Below, piece after piece: positions 11,501 to 24,051 of a stretch of 64,000 nucleotides of DNA. Both the position numbers and the translations under genes were made by a program. The notes beneath the pieces are model-generated. The model saw only the letters and a list, made by a program, of their open reading frames with translations, did no database searches and had not been told where the DNA came from. Within the stretch, counting starts at the first letter, position 1; each line of letters begins with the position of its first letter. This DNA comes from Diphasiastrum complanatum (lineage: Eukaryota > Streptophyta > Lycopodiopsida > Lycopodiales > Lycopodiaceae), in NCBI GenBank assembly GCA_029204225.1, contig CM055109.1, positions 25,480,723-25,544,722 on the forward strand, read 5' to 3'.

Positions 11501-12369
11501 GTGGACTATGGATGGCTCCCAACTAAAGGGAAGCATATAGAGTTGTATCATACATATTAGTGGATAAGTTGACCAATGAGAGCTAACATTTATGACTAAG
11601 TTGTTTTGCTATATATAAGCTTATTATATATCGTATATATGAACACATATTTTATTTTAACCCTAAGCCGTAAATCTCATTTTGTTTGTTTGTGCTCATG
11701 CAGAGTGGATTCCAATGATGGGGAAATTAGATTTAGATTAGCTATGTTATTTTAAAGAGATTACATAAGCAACATTATTGTAAAAGAATTATCAATATGA
11801 TAGAGATTCCAACATGAGTAATATAATGTATTGCCAAAAAAAACTTGTGCTTCTCTATGTGAAATGCAATGTGTAGATTTGAAATGCGACACGGTCTTAA
11901 ATTTTGATATGTATGACAAATACTAGAAAAGTCAAGCTTGTACATTTCAAATCTCCAAAAATGCATATGTAGAGTTTATGAATGCCTAATGTAGTTTACG
12001 AAAAATGTCAAGAACACATAATATAGTTTATAATAAATACATAATTTAGGTTTAATATGATAAAATGAACCTCATTTTGACATGTACCCCATCTTCAATT
12101 ATCACATTACCAGTATTCAATTCAACTCATAAGCTCAAGAATGCAAATCATAAGTTGAAGAATGCAAATAGTCACAAATGTGACTCCAAAAATATTGTTT
12201 GTTTGTATAATGAACAAGTTGTTTAAGAAAAAAATTTGATCCATTGAAATTCGACAACTTAATGTTTGTCAAATATTGATTTGTCGGATAATCTGGGAGG
12301 GTTATCTATCTTCAAAAATCCACATCACCCCCAAGCCAAGGTGAATGAATACAAGAGAGGAGGGGATCT
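11501..12369. other. AT-rich stretch without recognised genes
   Basis: I see no supported gene. The right end (about 12345-12369, caagagaggaggggatct) is purine-rich and abuts an LTR start, so it may be a leftover polypurine tract of a copia element. Confidence 0.4.
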
Positions 12370-13817
12370 TGTTGGAAATTAAGCCCACAGTTGCCTCCTT
12401 GGAATCATAACTTAGCCAATTTATTTGAAGGACGCCTACAACGGACTTCCGATTGATCTCCAACAAAGGGTAACCAATCCCATCATAATTTTAAGTTCAG
12501 ATGTTAAGTTTAATAACTTGAAGTCATTGAAGACTTGGCCATCTTCAAGGACTTCCACAAAACTTGCATTTAGAACAAGTCTGCAGAATTACATCATTTT
12601 GGAACAGTCTGCATTCTAAGTGTCGCAGTTTGCATTTTTTGCACTTTCCAAAAGCTGCTACACTTATCTTCGACTTGTTCACAGTTCAACAGTTTTACTA
12701 TTTTCAACACCTTCGTCCCTTTTTCGCATTTTTTTGAAAAATGCGAAGAGAGAGAAAATTCCAGAAGGTCCTCTATTTTTAAGAGTTAAACTGCTAAAGA
12801 CATCTTCGCCAACTTTTAAGGGCACCTTCAACTTGTTTTAAAGGGCACCTTCGGCTTTCTCGAAAAGAGCGAGAGAGTTGAACTGTTAAAGAGATCTTCG
12901 CCTTTTTAAGGGCACCTTAACATTTGTTCAAAGGCACCTTTGACTTTTTTGCAGAAACCCCGAAAGGAGAGAAAAATGTTGAAGGTTATCTGTTTTCAAC
13001 GAGAAACGTTCCCAGCCACTTCCCGTAATTTGCGAAGTGAGAGAAAAACACTTCACGTAAAATGCAAAGTGAGAGATTTTGCGACGTCCTCGTTCGCGTC
13101 AACGATAATGATTTGTTGACCATATATATAATATGTATAGTTGTCACAAAAGCCATATACTTCCAAGTACAACGACTTTCCTGATTAGGTGACAAACATT
13201 CAATGTAATTAATACACGGATGAAACCTGTAGATAAATCATCCAAGCACATATTAGTGGTTGCTCCGTCCATGAGACGTATTATTTGAGCCTCCCAGTTA
13301 CGCCGTCAATTTTTCATTTTAATTGCTATTTGTATTGTGCTTCAGTGTAATAAAGCAGTAGCAGTTTTTCTATCTGTGTATAACATAGATGAATGCTTGT
13401 TGTGATTGAATGCACTTTATCATTGTTTGATCGCGCTTGTTTACTCACTCTGATCAGAATACGGACGTCTACGACTCCTCAGTTTCTGATCAGACGATAG
13501 CTGTCTTTGACGCTTGAGAAACTCGCGATATCATACTGCTCTTCCATTTATTTCAGAACCGTACTTCACATTGAATCTGTTTTTCAGTAATACCACACAC
13601 AAACCATTTCGGTGGACTGTACCTTCATTTTTAAGAGTACGAATTAATTTTTAAGATCCTGTTGGGCAATTAGAACACTTAAAGCTGTGATTACATTTAG
13701 CATAAGCTGTTTATGAAACTATTTTTGCATCTAGCAGTTGATTAGAACGAGAGATATCTTCCGCAATATTCATGCTCTCTTCTCCGTTCGCGTTCTTCCA
13801 TCTCCCTTGCCCCATCA
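12370..13817 (+). repeat. Long copia LTR (about 1.45 kb)
   Basis: It starts TGTTGGAAATTAAG and ends in CA three bases before a tRNA-Met-type primer-binding site. Inside, 12740-13090 holds degenerate repeats of a module containing 'aaatgcgaag-gagag' and 'aagggcaccttc'. The upstream fragment at 2602-3076 is a diverged partial copy. It is the 5' LTR for the gag that starts at 13886. Confidence 0.65.
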
Positions 13818-13820
13818 GAT

Positions 13821-13832
13821 TGGTATCAGAGC
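13821..13832 (+). promoter_or_regulatory. Primer-binding site (initiator tRNA-Met type)
   Basis: TGGTATCAGAGC is the standard plant copia PBS complementary to the 3' end of initiator tRNA-Met. It lies just inside the LTR and 54 bases before the gag ATG. Confidence 0.85.
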
Positions 13833-13885
13833 TTAGCTCAAATAAACCGAGAGATTAAGTTTGTTCCATTTATACTATTGTTATC

Positions 13886-14580
13886 ATGTCTCATCATGGT
13901 AGCTCTTCGTCATCATCCAACGAGGCTAGAATCATTGACAAGTTCAATGATTCTAACTTCTACATCTGGAGGTTAAAACTCCGGATGATGTTGATAGATA
14001 GAGATCTTTGGAATGTAGTAGAAGGTGCTGACCTGAAACCAGAAGATCAAGCAAAGGCATGGAAGATCAAAGATCAGAAGGCCTTAGCATGTATCACACT
14101 CAATCTGGCCGACTCCCAAATATCTCATGCTACCACATGCAAAACCTCTAAGGATGCATTAGATTTGTTATCGGATCTCTATGAGACTCATGATGTAACC
14201 ACTAGATTATATTTTAGAAGGAAGTTCTTTACTCTTAGCATGTCTGATTCTACTGCCATCACTTCTCACATCAACAACTTCAAATCTTTATTGGATCAGT
14301 TATCAACTATAAGATGTTCTATTCAAGATGATGATGTCGTTATGACCTTGCTTTCTTCTCTTCCAAAGTCATATGAACACTTGAGTAAAAAATCTTTACG
14401 TACTCTCTAATTCAATTGCATTAGCTAGTATCTCTAATGAAAGTGTAAACGACAGTGCTAGCACACCTACCTGCGAAGTTCTACCACAGCCTGTTACGTG
14501 CAGAACAAATCTAACACCAAAGTCATCAACAACAAAACTCCTTTGAAGTTTGGCATGGGCACAAGCCTAGTGTCAGCCAT
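13886..14580 (+). pseudogene. Copia gag (UBN2-type) N-terminal part
   Basis: The open frame of 174 codons begins MSHHGSSSSSSNEARIIDKF and contains FYIWRLKLRMMLIDRDLWNV, KAWKIKDQKALACI, LYETHDVTTRLYFRRKFFTL and LDQLSTIRC. These are the ordered blocks of the copia gag (UBN2/retrotran_gag) domain that forms the virus-like particle. The frame closes at 14410, and homology fades before any zinc knuckle. Protease and most of integrase are deleted before the next block at 14581. The ATG is chosen by its position after the PBS and the shared leader. Confidence 0.85.
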
Positions 14581-15310
14581 TTAAAAATCTTTGGTTGTAT
14601 ATGTTTTGTTCACATTCCTTAACAACTTAGGAAGAAGCTGGATCATAGGACAAATAAATGTATTTTCATTGGCTATCATGATGAGCATAAAGCTTATAAA
14701 GTTTATGATCCATCCACCAATGTAGTATTTGCTTCTAGGGATGTAATATTTCAAGAACATACATACTATGATTTCAAACAACCATCAATAAACGATGCTA
14801 TGTCATTTCATCCTATTTTACGTAGCATGGATTCTTCCAACATTGATGTTCCTTCTACAAAACCTGCAACTACAGCTACAAAAGCCAAGCAGCCAACAAT
14901 ACTTGTCATCAGACCATACCAAGCTAGCTCGAACAGATCTAGAGATATTCAAGGAGAAGCATCATCGCATCCTGGTCAACCAAACGTCTGCAGATCCTCA
15001 TGGACTCGGACAGTTCCTGAGAGGTATACACCTCAAAAATTCTGGACTTCATCAGAAGAACAAGAGAGCCTAGCCGAAGCAAAACTCCAAGGATGTTGTG
15101 AAGTGGCAAGAAGCTAATTAAACTGAGTACAATTCACTTTTGATGAATCAGACCTGGACACTGGTCGACTTCTCCACTCACAAGAGAGTTATCGACAACA
15201 AGTGAATCTTCAAGAAGAAGATCAACTCTGATGGTTCCATTGCTAAATGGAAAGCACGGTTGGTGGCTAAAGGATTCACTCAAGTCCAAGGAGTGGATTA
15301 GGGAAACATA
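14581..15310 (+). pseudogene. Copia integrase tail to RT start
   Basis: Shifted frames carry the C-terminal integrase block (LKIFGC-like start, KLDHRTNKCIFIGYHDEHKA, VFASRDVIFQEH; about 14581-14765) and a linker (open frame 14800-15117). The RT start follows: EYNSLLMNQTWTLVDF and [18 protein letters not shown], about 15120-15300. Stops at about 15117, 15204 and 15298 break it. It is an internally deleted continuation of the gag at 13886. Confidence 0.8.
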
Positions 15311-15618
15311 AGACAATACAAGAGAGAGTGCCCTAGTACTTTCATGCTCAGTCCTCAGACAAATTTTTTTCTAGGCTTGTACACTGCTATAGTAAACCAC
15401 TCATATGAATCTTTCTGTACATTCATACATATTTCAATATAGTACGCATTCATCAAATGGGATTGTACCACGTGCATGAATATTTGATGTTGTGTCTGCT
15501 GTCATTCTGATTTCATTCATAGATATGATCACTTTCTTGGTAGAAAGAGCGAAAATCTTATAAGCTTTGTTGCCTCACTATATCCAACAAATACACCTTT
15601 CCTTAAAGTTGGATCCTC

Positions 15619-15837
15619 CTAGCAAATACTACCAGTGATTTTGAGATCTTTAGCACTTGGTCTCTCACTAAATAACACTTCATATGGTGTCTTTCCACCT
15701 AAAGGTTCACAAGACAATCTGTTCCAAAGATAGTTAGCACTATTTATGGCATCATCCCAAAATGACTTAGGAAGAGAAGCTTTTAACCTCATGGACTTTG
15801 CACTCTCATGCCAAATCCCATAAACATAGAAGGACAT
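15619..15837 (-). pseudogene. Copia integrase fragment, reverse strand
   Basis: On the - strand the residues AKSMRLKASLPKSFWDDAIN, NYLWNRLSCEPLGGKTPYE and SERPSAKDLKI form the typical end of the copia integrase core. It is a separate fragment, opposite in orientation to its neighbours. The flanks (15311-15618, 15838-16197) hold no recognised gene. Confidence 0.75.
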
Positions 15838-16197
15838 GGTACCACTGTTTTGGTAGTTTTGTGCTTAAAACCCTCCAACTCAAGTGATTGGAATGATGAA
15901 GCATAATAGAGTGCTAGGTCTTGCTGATGCCAAAGCGCAGATTCAATGTCTTACCATGCATGCTAATACGGGTAGACTGTGAGTATTCACCAAGTTTTTA
16001 GGCAAGCCAATAAAAAGCTCAATGTATTTTTTAGGGGATTATGACCAAAAGCTAAGACAAAGAATAATAACATTGAAACAATATGACATACTACAAATGC
16101 ATGACTTAAGGTAATTCCAAATGTCATGGTATTATCACCCCATTGCATTCCCTAACCAGATAGCTATCACCGCAACTTGTGTAAGAACAAGGATCGT

Positions 16198-16930
16198 TTA
16201 GTGTATCTCAGATTCAGATAGCGGCCTTGAGTCTGGTGCAGGTCGAGCTAACCAGACGAGCTTTTCACTTTGTAGGGCTTTGATTTCCGCCCCCAGGCGC
16301 GTATTCTCTGCTTTGTAAATTTGTAGTTGCGCCTGGAGGGGAGCAAGCCGTTGGGATGCTTCGGATTGAAGCTCTCGCACCTTCGTGGAGGCCTCTGTCA
16401 GCACTTTGGAGAGGCTTTGGATGTATAGATTGAGGCCCTCCTCCTTCTGTTGCAGCTTGGCAATCTCCTGGTGCCCTTCTTGTTCATGTTGTTGAGCTAG
16501 AATCAACTCGTGTTGCAGCTTTGTGAGTTCCGCTCGCAGCTGTGTGTTGCTTGTTGCCAGGTGTAGTACCCTGCTTTCCAAAATAGCTTTGGTTGCTACC
16601 GCCTCCAAGATGTATTTGCAAGTCAGTTGGAGCAGCCGATACACTGGCACTGATAGGGGCTTGTGTGGTGTCGGCCCCGACGACTTGTGGAGCTTCGTCG
16701 TCATTGTCTTCAATGAGGTTCTCATTGGACCTGATGTCATCTGGCGTGGTGGGATCAGCCCGATCTAGTGATGGTATGACTTTGGGCAAAAAAATGAAAT
16801 CATGTACTAAAGTTTGCCTTAAAAGTTGAAGTAATTCCAATAATATTAGTTTTTTTATGAACTTCCTTAACCAATTCGAAGACATAGTCATGCCTTTGTC
16901 AAGGGAAGGCCTAAAAATAAATGGACCCAC
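16198..16930 (-). pseudogene. Coiled-coil ORF remnant
   Basis: A - strand frame of 180 codons (16740-16198) has a strongly heptad-patterned segment (LATSNTQLRAELTKLQHELI, LQQKEEGLNLYIQSLSKVL, APLQAQLQIYKAENTRLGAE). An overlapping frame upstream holds a Ser/Asp-rich segment (LDRADPTTPDDIRSNENL). Domain style and order (low complexity, then long coiled coil) resemble the extra ORF of the gypsy element at 8526-9800. I infer it is the same kind of element ORF from another copy; an unrelated coiled-coil pseudogene is possible. Confidence 0.4.
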
Positions 16931-17680
16931 ATGAGGTGTGGTGGTGTAGCAATCTAGCCTAAGCGCATACTATCATACTATCGGTCGATGTCCCCAACAT
17001 GTTTGCACCAATGGCAATGGGACACCATTCCATTAGAATTAAAATTTGCTAGGACGTGCGACTTTGCGAGCCCCATAATTGAGATAGTCAAACCTTTCTC
17101 TTCTTGTGCACGTTTCTAGAGACATAGAGTCACACTTTTGTATGAGGCCTTTGAGTTTGTAAAATTTCATCGTTGGATAAAAGGTGGGGGGGGGGGGGGG
17201 GGGGGAACAATGAAGCCACCTAGTTGACTCCATTTGCTTTGGTTAAGTTCGTGACATGAAACCATTTGTTGTAGGAAATGCACTCAACGACAAATGGCAA
17301 ATTACAATGGGAGTGAGCACATTAAATGCCTCACTATACAGTCCTTCTAATAGCTAGGGTGGTGTAGCATGTGTGAGTTGGGCTTGCCTCGATCATGTTC
17401 AACTTGAAATCAATGCCAATTTACCAAATTTGTTGGCTATCTCAACAAGACAAGGTGAATTATGATCGGTGGATGAGTTAAATGCTGATCGTCATATCGT
17501 TCCTTGTGTCGCATCCTCGGGTCAGGCTTGCCCACCCAAGTTTGAATCTCATGCCCACCCGCCAGTTGATGGACTCATGGGTCAAAGGCCACCTTAAGAG
17601 GAAAAAAAAACCAGGTGGGCAATCTGCCCATTTTGGCGGCCAACCGCCAACTTTGGCCATTCAGTGACCCCATAGGCCCC
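16931..17680. other. No gene recognised; poly-G run
   Basis: Apart from an uninterrupted G run of about 20 bases around 17186-17206, I see no structured feature. The stretch lies upstream of the GDAP2-like gene and may contain its promoter, but I could not fix a TATA box or start site. Confidence 0.4.
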
Positions 17681-18113
17681 CCCTCCTCCAGCTCTCACTT
17701 TCTGCTTCACGATCCAGTAAGAAACGAGTTTCTCTCTCTCTCTCTCGCTGGCTTTCAGCTTCGCGATCCACTGCAAATCTCTGCCAGAATGCTGCAGCAG
17801 TGCGCTGCTGCTCTTCCGCAGCATTCCTGATCTGCATATAACAGGAATGGCAAAAAATTTACGGCCCTTTGAGTATATTTTCTCAGTACTTACTTTTTTA
17901 GATCAAATATTAGATACTTAATGCATTATCGCTTACCGATGGCTTGTTTCTTATTTATCTGAGATCCGAAGCAGAGGTGATGTATCAGCAGCATAGATTG
18001 ATACACATGGAGTGATTATTGTGCTGTTTCTGGCATTCGGATGTAAGCCTGCAAAGGAAAAGTGTAGATTAGGGTTTGGATCTGATGAAGGGATTTGATT
18101 AGGGTTTGGCAAA
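17681..18113 (+). promoter_or_regulatory. Probable 5' leader region of the GDAP2-like gene
   Basis: This is a pyrimidine-rich stretch (tctctctctctctctc at about 17730) followed by GC-richer sequence with clustered ctgcag/cagcag motifs to about 17830, then AT-rich sequence up to the ATG at 18114. CT-rich leaders near plant transcription starts are common. A 5'-UTR intron between about 17840 and 18100 is possible but not proven. Confidence 0.35.
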
Positions 18114-18710
18114 ATGTACAACAGGAATATGAGTAGAGGGGGTGTGTTTGGTGGAGGGGGGGTGGTGAAGCTGGATCAGGTGCCTCGCTGGAGTGAGAGC
18201 GATCTGCACGTTTCGGCAGTGAGGGCCCGGGGCAAGGATGCAGCGGCAGGGTTTGAGGAATTGTCCATGGGAGATCCTCTTACATCTGGTGGGGGTGGTG
18301 GACAGAGTATGAGCAGTGGCAGAGCGATTACACAGTTCAAAGTGGACCCAGAGATTAACTGGAAGCTTTATATTTGGCAGGGTGCTCCTTGGAATTTGGA
18401 GGTTGATGCGGTTGTCAACTCTACCAATGAGGTAGGATTTTTCTGTCCTTGTATCTCGTGTGTGTGTGAGAGAGAGAGAGAGTGAGCTTTCACATTCTTG
18501 GCCGCCGACCAGCCTACCGATTATCAGGGGTAGGCTGGTTGGTTTTTATCTATAGCGACGTGCTAATGTGTCTACCTTTTGGAAGCACCAATATTTACCG
18601 TTTATATCCACGCCAAAGGGGACGCAGGCAGCATCTCTCGGAATAAGCTGGCTGATACTGAGGATCGTCTGCAGGCCCTGTCGACACCTGCTAAGCTCAC
18701 CAAGAAAATG

Positions 18711-18775
<65 letters not shown>

Positions 18776-21700
18776 TTTATTTATGCATACTGGAGGTGAG
18801 TACATCTTAAGTGTGTATAAACTCGGGGAGTGTATAGAAAAATGTCCATAGAAACTGACAAAATAAAGCAACATATCTCTAAAGTAGCTCAATCTCCACC
18901 TACACGAGGATGGTGGTTGTGAATGCCTGTCTCGGTGACCCTCTCCCATAATATTTGTGGCTATCTCCATTTGATAACCGTCTCTGTCTGATACTCTACC
19001 ATCTGTCCACGTTTTGAAATGCGTTTAAAACGTTTGAAACAAGACCCTAAGGTTTTATTTGGGTTTTAAATAATTCTAGTGCTAATTTTATTGTTGAATA
19101 ACATAAAAGTGGTTGAAAAGCATCATAAACAAATAAGAGCAAGAAAAATGAATTACAAAGTACCAGTACATATATTGGATTTTAGGGCACTTGGCCAATG
19201 ATTAGTCAAGGTCATTATATCTTTCATAAAAAGCCTTCCATACATATATTCAGAATCCATAATGTACCAATTGATCAACCACTGATAATAATGATCACAA
19301 TAATGACATTTCATTTGTTTCATGCCTCCAACACCCTTCTCTTGCTTACCAGCTTCCCCAATGAAAACACATGCTCCCATAAACTAGACTTTGGCTTAGG
19401 CATCTTGAAAATTGATAAAGTTGTGAGGTTAAGGTCTGATAATTGTGCAAAAAACCTGAAACCTGCAACTACTTTTCACAGGAAATGTGGCCAAGCTAAT
19501 GGGGATGTCAGTAGCTAGGATGGGTGTGTATGACCCATTTTTGTGGTTCCAAATCGTCTATTTGAATTTTAAACAAATTGGAAGATTCTTGTTTTGCTAG
19601 AAGATATTTTAAGCTGCAAATCCAAGAATGTTTTGAGGATGACTGTTGCTGAAGATGATGAAAGATATTGATGAATCATCAAGGATGCTTCCCAATAACA
19701 CATCCAGGGCAGCTAGTAGCTACAAAAACTTCTTCAAGCTAGGTGCATAGCCCAAAAATGCCACTTGAACGCATAGATGAGAGTGTCATGGGTGAGCAAT
19801 GCTGTAGCAAAAGTGCAGAAGAAACTAGAAAGCCGCCAACTAGGCGAACAAGTTTGCGACATTGTGGAAATGGCCACTTGAGAACCCTTGAGAACAAGGA
19901 CTAGAGCTCATGCTACATAACTAAGTCACATTGCTAGGCCCTTGCACCTACGCGAATTAATTTTGGTCTGAGTGGAGTCAGGCCATTCATATGTCTTTTT
20001 AAGACAATGAATTATGATTGCTCATTGTTTTCCTCACTTCTTGAAGATTGTCTTTTCAAAAAATGTACTCTTGCTAGCAAGATCTCAAAATTCAAACTTT
20101 AGCTAGAGATTTGGGTTTTCATGGATCTCACACATCCTCAGAATATCAAAGTATCTTATGCAAAGGAAAGTTATCTATCACCTCTCAAGATGAGGTTTTT
20201 TTATTGTTCTGTACATCTCTCCTTTCCTTGTGATCTTTAGGGTTGGCTTTGTATGAGTCCTGTTGTCGGTCATCAAGTTTTATATTTGTCAAAAATATAA
20301 GTTTTTTGTTGAATTCAGTTCAAATCATGTAACTTCACCTGCTTGTGCTATTGTTGAACTATGAATATCTAGTTATTGTCTTGACCATGTCATTGAAAAT
20401 CTCAAGTTTCTGGTATACTGGAGCAAAGGTACCTCGCTAGAGTATTGTTTTGAGAAAAAAAAACAACCTGAAATTTGTGTCAGAGTAAATGGCTGACAAT
20501 CAGGGGTCAGGATATTTTATGTGACAACACTCTTTATTTTATTTGTTCAATAATTGCAGAATTTGGATGAAGCACATAGCAGTCCTGGGCTGCACGCTGC
20601 AGCTGGGCCTGGGCTTGCAGAGGAATGCGCAGGACTGGTGAGCCCATGTCCTGAAAATAGTTTCTTTGTTGAGCCAGTGCATGATGGCAAAAAGGTAACA
20701 AATTGTTGTGTTTAACCCAGGGAGGATGCAGAACTGGAATGGCAAAGATCACTAGCGCATATGAACTGCCTGCAAGGTACTGGTTGCTCTGCTTGGACAA
20801 GCTCGCAAACATTGTACCTTTATATTCTGACAAGTTGCTTCTAGCTTCAATATTGATGTAGTTCTCCACAGGCGGGTTATTCATACTGTTGGTCCAAGAT
20901 ACGCACTCAAATATCATACTGCAGCGGAGAATGCACTTAGTCATTGTTACCGCTCTTGTTTGGAGCTTATGATTGAGAATGACCTTCAGAGGTTGATCTT
21001 CCTACAGAACGTCTTTTCTACTTCTGATGCACAACTTCAGTCATTTTAAGGTTGACCCCTAAACCCCCAATTCCTAAAGCTGACAGATGGATGGTTTTCT
21101 GTGCTCTTGAGCAGTATTGCTATGAGTTGCATTTACACAGAAAGTAAAGGATATCCACGAGAGCCAGCTGCCCATGTAGCCTTGCGTGAGTATCTGGAAA
21201 ATGCATACTGCTTCTCAATGGATTCTCTACAGTATGGTTTTTAAGCAAGTTTTCCAAGCAAGGCTCTGATTTCTAGTTATTGGATCAGGTACGGTACGGC
21301 GTTTTTTGGAAAAGCATAAAGATAAGATCAGAGCTATTGTCCTTTGCACTTCCACTGCAACTGATTCTGAAATTTATAAAAGGTGATGTACACTATACCG
21401 AGAGTCTTACACACGTCACCCTAATCTAAGGTTTAGTGCATTGATTGCTTTACTCTTCGTCTGAGAAACCTGCTCTAAGTTTCGGATTATCTAAAAGGCT
21501 TCCTGCTTTAGGCCGTTACAGACTGCTTCCTCTGTACTTCCCAAGAGACAAATATGAAGAGGAGGTCGCATCTTCAAAGCTTCCTGCTGATGTAGGAGAT
21601 GAGAATGGAGAGACCGTCATAAGTGAGCGTAAAATCAGGATATCTGCTTTGCCAGCAGTTCCTACTGGTTCAAAAACCTCTGCAGTCATAGCTGAAGAGG

Positions 21701-22610
21701 GAGTCTATGATGAACCAGTCACAGCAAAGAGGTCACTGCCTCATTACCAAATTTCTATCTTTTCTGGCAACTTTCTTTTTCATAGGACTGTTTTTAGTGT
21801 AAGAACATAAGATCTGATCAATGCTCATATTTGTTGCAGAAATGAACCTCTAGATGTATTGGTTGATCCCTCATTCATGTTAATGACCAAGGATCCTGAT
21901 CAGAGAAAAAAAGAGCAGTGGGAAAAGGCCTCACAAGCACAGGCTGGCTGGAAGTGGAGTAAACGAATGGGATTTGGAGGTCTTAATAGTCCACCTTTAT
22001 CTCTTGCAGAGGAGGAATCACTTCGTGCTAGATATCTTGCAAGGGCTAATGCTGTCAACCTGGCTGAAGTGGCAGAGATGAAGATCCTGTAAGAACTGTT
22101 GGTGATTTTGTACTTTCCTTTTTCATTTTGTACCTAAGCAGGAGCGACTGAGGCCGTTTTCAGTCCTCGTTTTCTATTTCTATTTTGGACCACCTGATCC
22201 AGCTCAATATTGGGGCATCATCTGAGCAACAGTCCATCTGGAAGGTTATTGCCATGCAGTGCACCTTTCAGTGGAATATTTCATTTGCCGGATGTTACAG
22301 GTCCCGTAGAGTACAAGAAGAAACCTCACATTCGATTTCAAGGCCTGGAAGGCCCTTGTCGGCCTTCTGCCCCACTTAATGATAAAGAATTATGTTAAGT
22401 AAGAGCATCAGAGAAGACATTCTGCTAGATGATGTATATGTTTCCTATAGTAGGAATTTATGTCTACTTTGTAGATCTATATTACTGTTTTTGCACTGCA
22501 GTTATCGGGGTGGTGTTGACACTGATGGAAGACCGGTGTTGGTTATTGTGGGGGCGCATTTCCTACTCCGATGTCTTAATCTGGAGCATTTCATTCTTTA
22601 TGTAGTCAAG
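18114..22610 (+). CDS. GDAP2: GDAP2-like gene, exons 1-9 (macro domain part)
   Basis: Exon 1 (106 codons) holds a Gly-rich leader and ends in [10 protein letters not shown], the first ADP-ribose-binding strand of macro domains (usual form VDAIVNAAN). Exon 2 carries [18 protein letters not shown], the Gly-rich loop region. Exon 3 reads [18 protein letters not shown], exon 4 [20 protein letters not shown], and exons 5-6 the terminal strands ([38 protein letters not shown]). Exon 7 begins [14 protein letters not shown] and contains [12 protein letters not shown], a linker conserved in the plant family. Exon 8 includes [20 protein letters not shown], and exon 9 starts the Sec14-like domain ([19 protein letters not shown]). 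Exons 2-9 are closely spaced (introns 83-413 bases), in contrast with what follows. Confidence 0.9.
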
Positions 22611-23383
22611 GTAATGCATGACAGTGTTTCAGAAGTTATTTGCTTACATCAAAACTTCTTATGTAGACGTATAAATTTGCAAAGTTTCATCATGCCAAGG
22701 TGGGATAAGTTTATGGTGTACTCAGTATCTTTGCTAAAGTATCTTAGCAAAGAAAGTATCTTTTGGTACTCCACCATAATGCTAAGCATCTATACCTCCC
22801 GTTGCTTTGCAATTTTGCACCTCTAGATATGCATTGTTAAGACTACCTTAGGATCTAACCTATGATGAAATCGTACAAGCAACCCATCACTAGGACATTA
22901 AATGAACCATCCATGCATCCATAGAGTAAATCCATATTCGCCCTCATGTAATGGGATCTACACAACATGGACATCATAACATTGATCCAATGGATGCCTC
23001 ATGTGCCATGCCATTTTGGTTATGTTGCTATAGTCCATGGGCTGTACCACAGATGCATGTGTAGCATGCTTCCGCCTTTGATGGACATTGATTATCCACT
23101 AATAGTCAACACGTACTATAGGCACAGTTCCCCATTCATACATTGACATTTCAAACTAGACTTGTAGAAGTAAAACAAGAATGTGATAGAAATCTCTAAT
23201 GTAGGCAACACAATGTTTGGTGTACATTGTGATACAATAGCATAGGTAGATGTGCATCGAAGCATGTCGGGGTCTCAAACAACATTTAAAAATTTTTGAA
23301 AAAAAAAACCAGGTGCCGTACGGCACCTGCACCCCCACGGCATGTGTGCCATAGGGAACTATGATATTATATATATATATATA

Positions 23384-23431
<48 letters not shown>

Positions 23432-23648
23432 ACATGAGGGTCCGGGCCGAAAAGCTCGCGTCCGCGTCCGACCCCGGACGCGGGGTCGGACGCGTCCCTT
23501 TTTGTTTATTTTTTTTTTGGGCTGGACGCGTCCAGGGCCCCAAATGCGTTTAAAAAAAAAAAAAAACAAAAGGACGCAGGCCCTGCAGACAGTCCGCAGA
23601 ACCCAAGAGCAGCGAAAGAGGGCGGAAGAGGGAGAGAGTGAGTGGGAG

Positions 23649-23703
<55 letters not shown>

Positions 23704-23805
23704 TGGTGTTTGTGTGTGTGTGTGTGTGTGATGAGTTGTGGGAAAATTGTGTGTGTGTGTGGATATTGTTGATTTGTGTGCATACAGTTGTGTGTGTGGT
23801 GATTC

Positions 23806-23869
<64 letters not shown>

Positions 23870-23993
23870 GAGACGGAGAGAGAGGATTTGTGTGTGTGAG
23901 TTTAGGATTTAGGTTTAAGGGTGCTTGGGTTTGGGGTTTAGGGTTTAGGGTGGGAGAGAGAGATTGGATTTGCGTGCTTCTGTGTGTGTGTGC

Positions 23994-24051
<58 letters not shown>

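Noticed and set aside
18579-18710. Coding-like stretch in intron 1 ([18 protein letters not shown]) resembling a retroelement RNase H end
   Set aside because: It is too short, has no second motif, and runs into a GA microsatellite; it does not fit the GDAP2-like frame.
20534-20944. - strand open frames across exons 2-4 of the GDAP2-like gene
   Set aside because: They are antisense shadows of well-supported exons.
22185-22400. Open, evenly composed frames in intron 8 (one containing [17 protein letters not shown])
   Set aside because: They match no family I know, sit between well-supported exons, and joining them would break the conserved protein.
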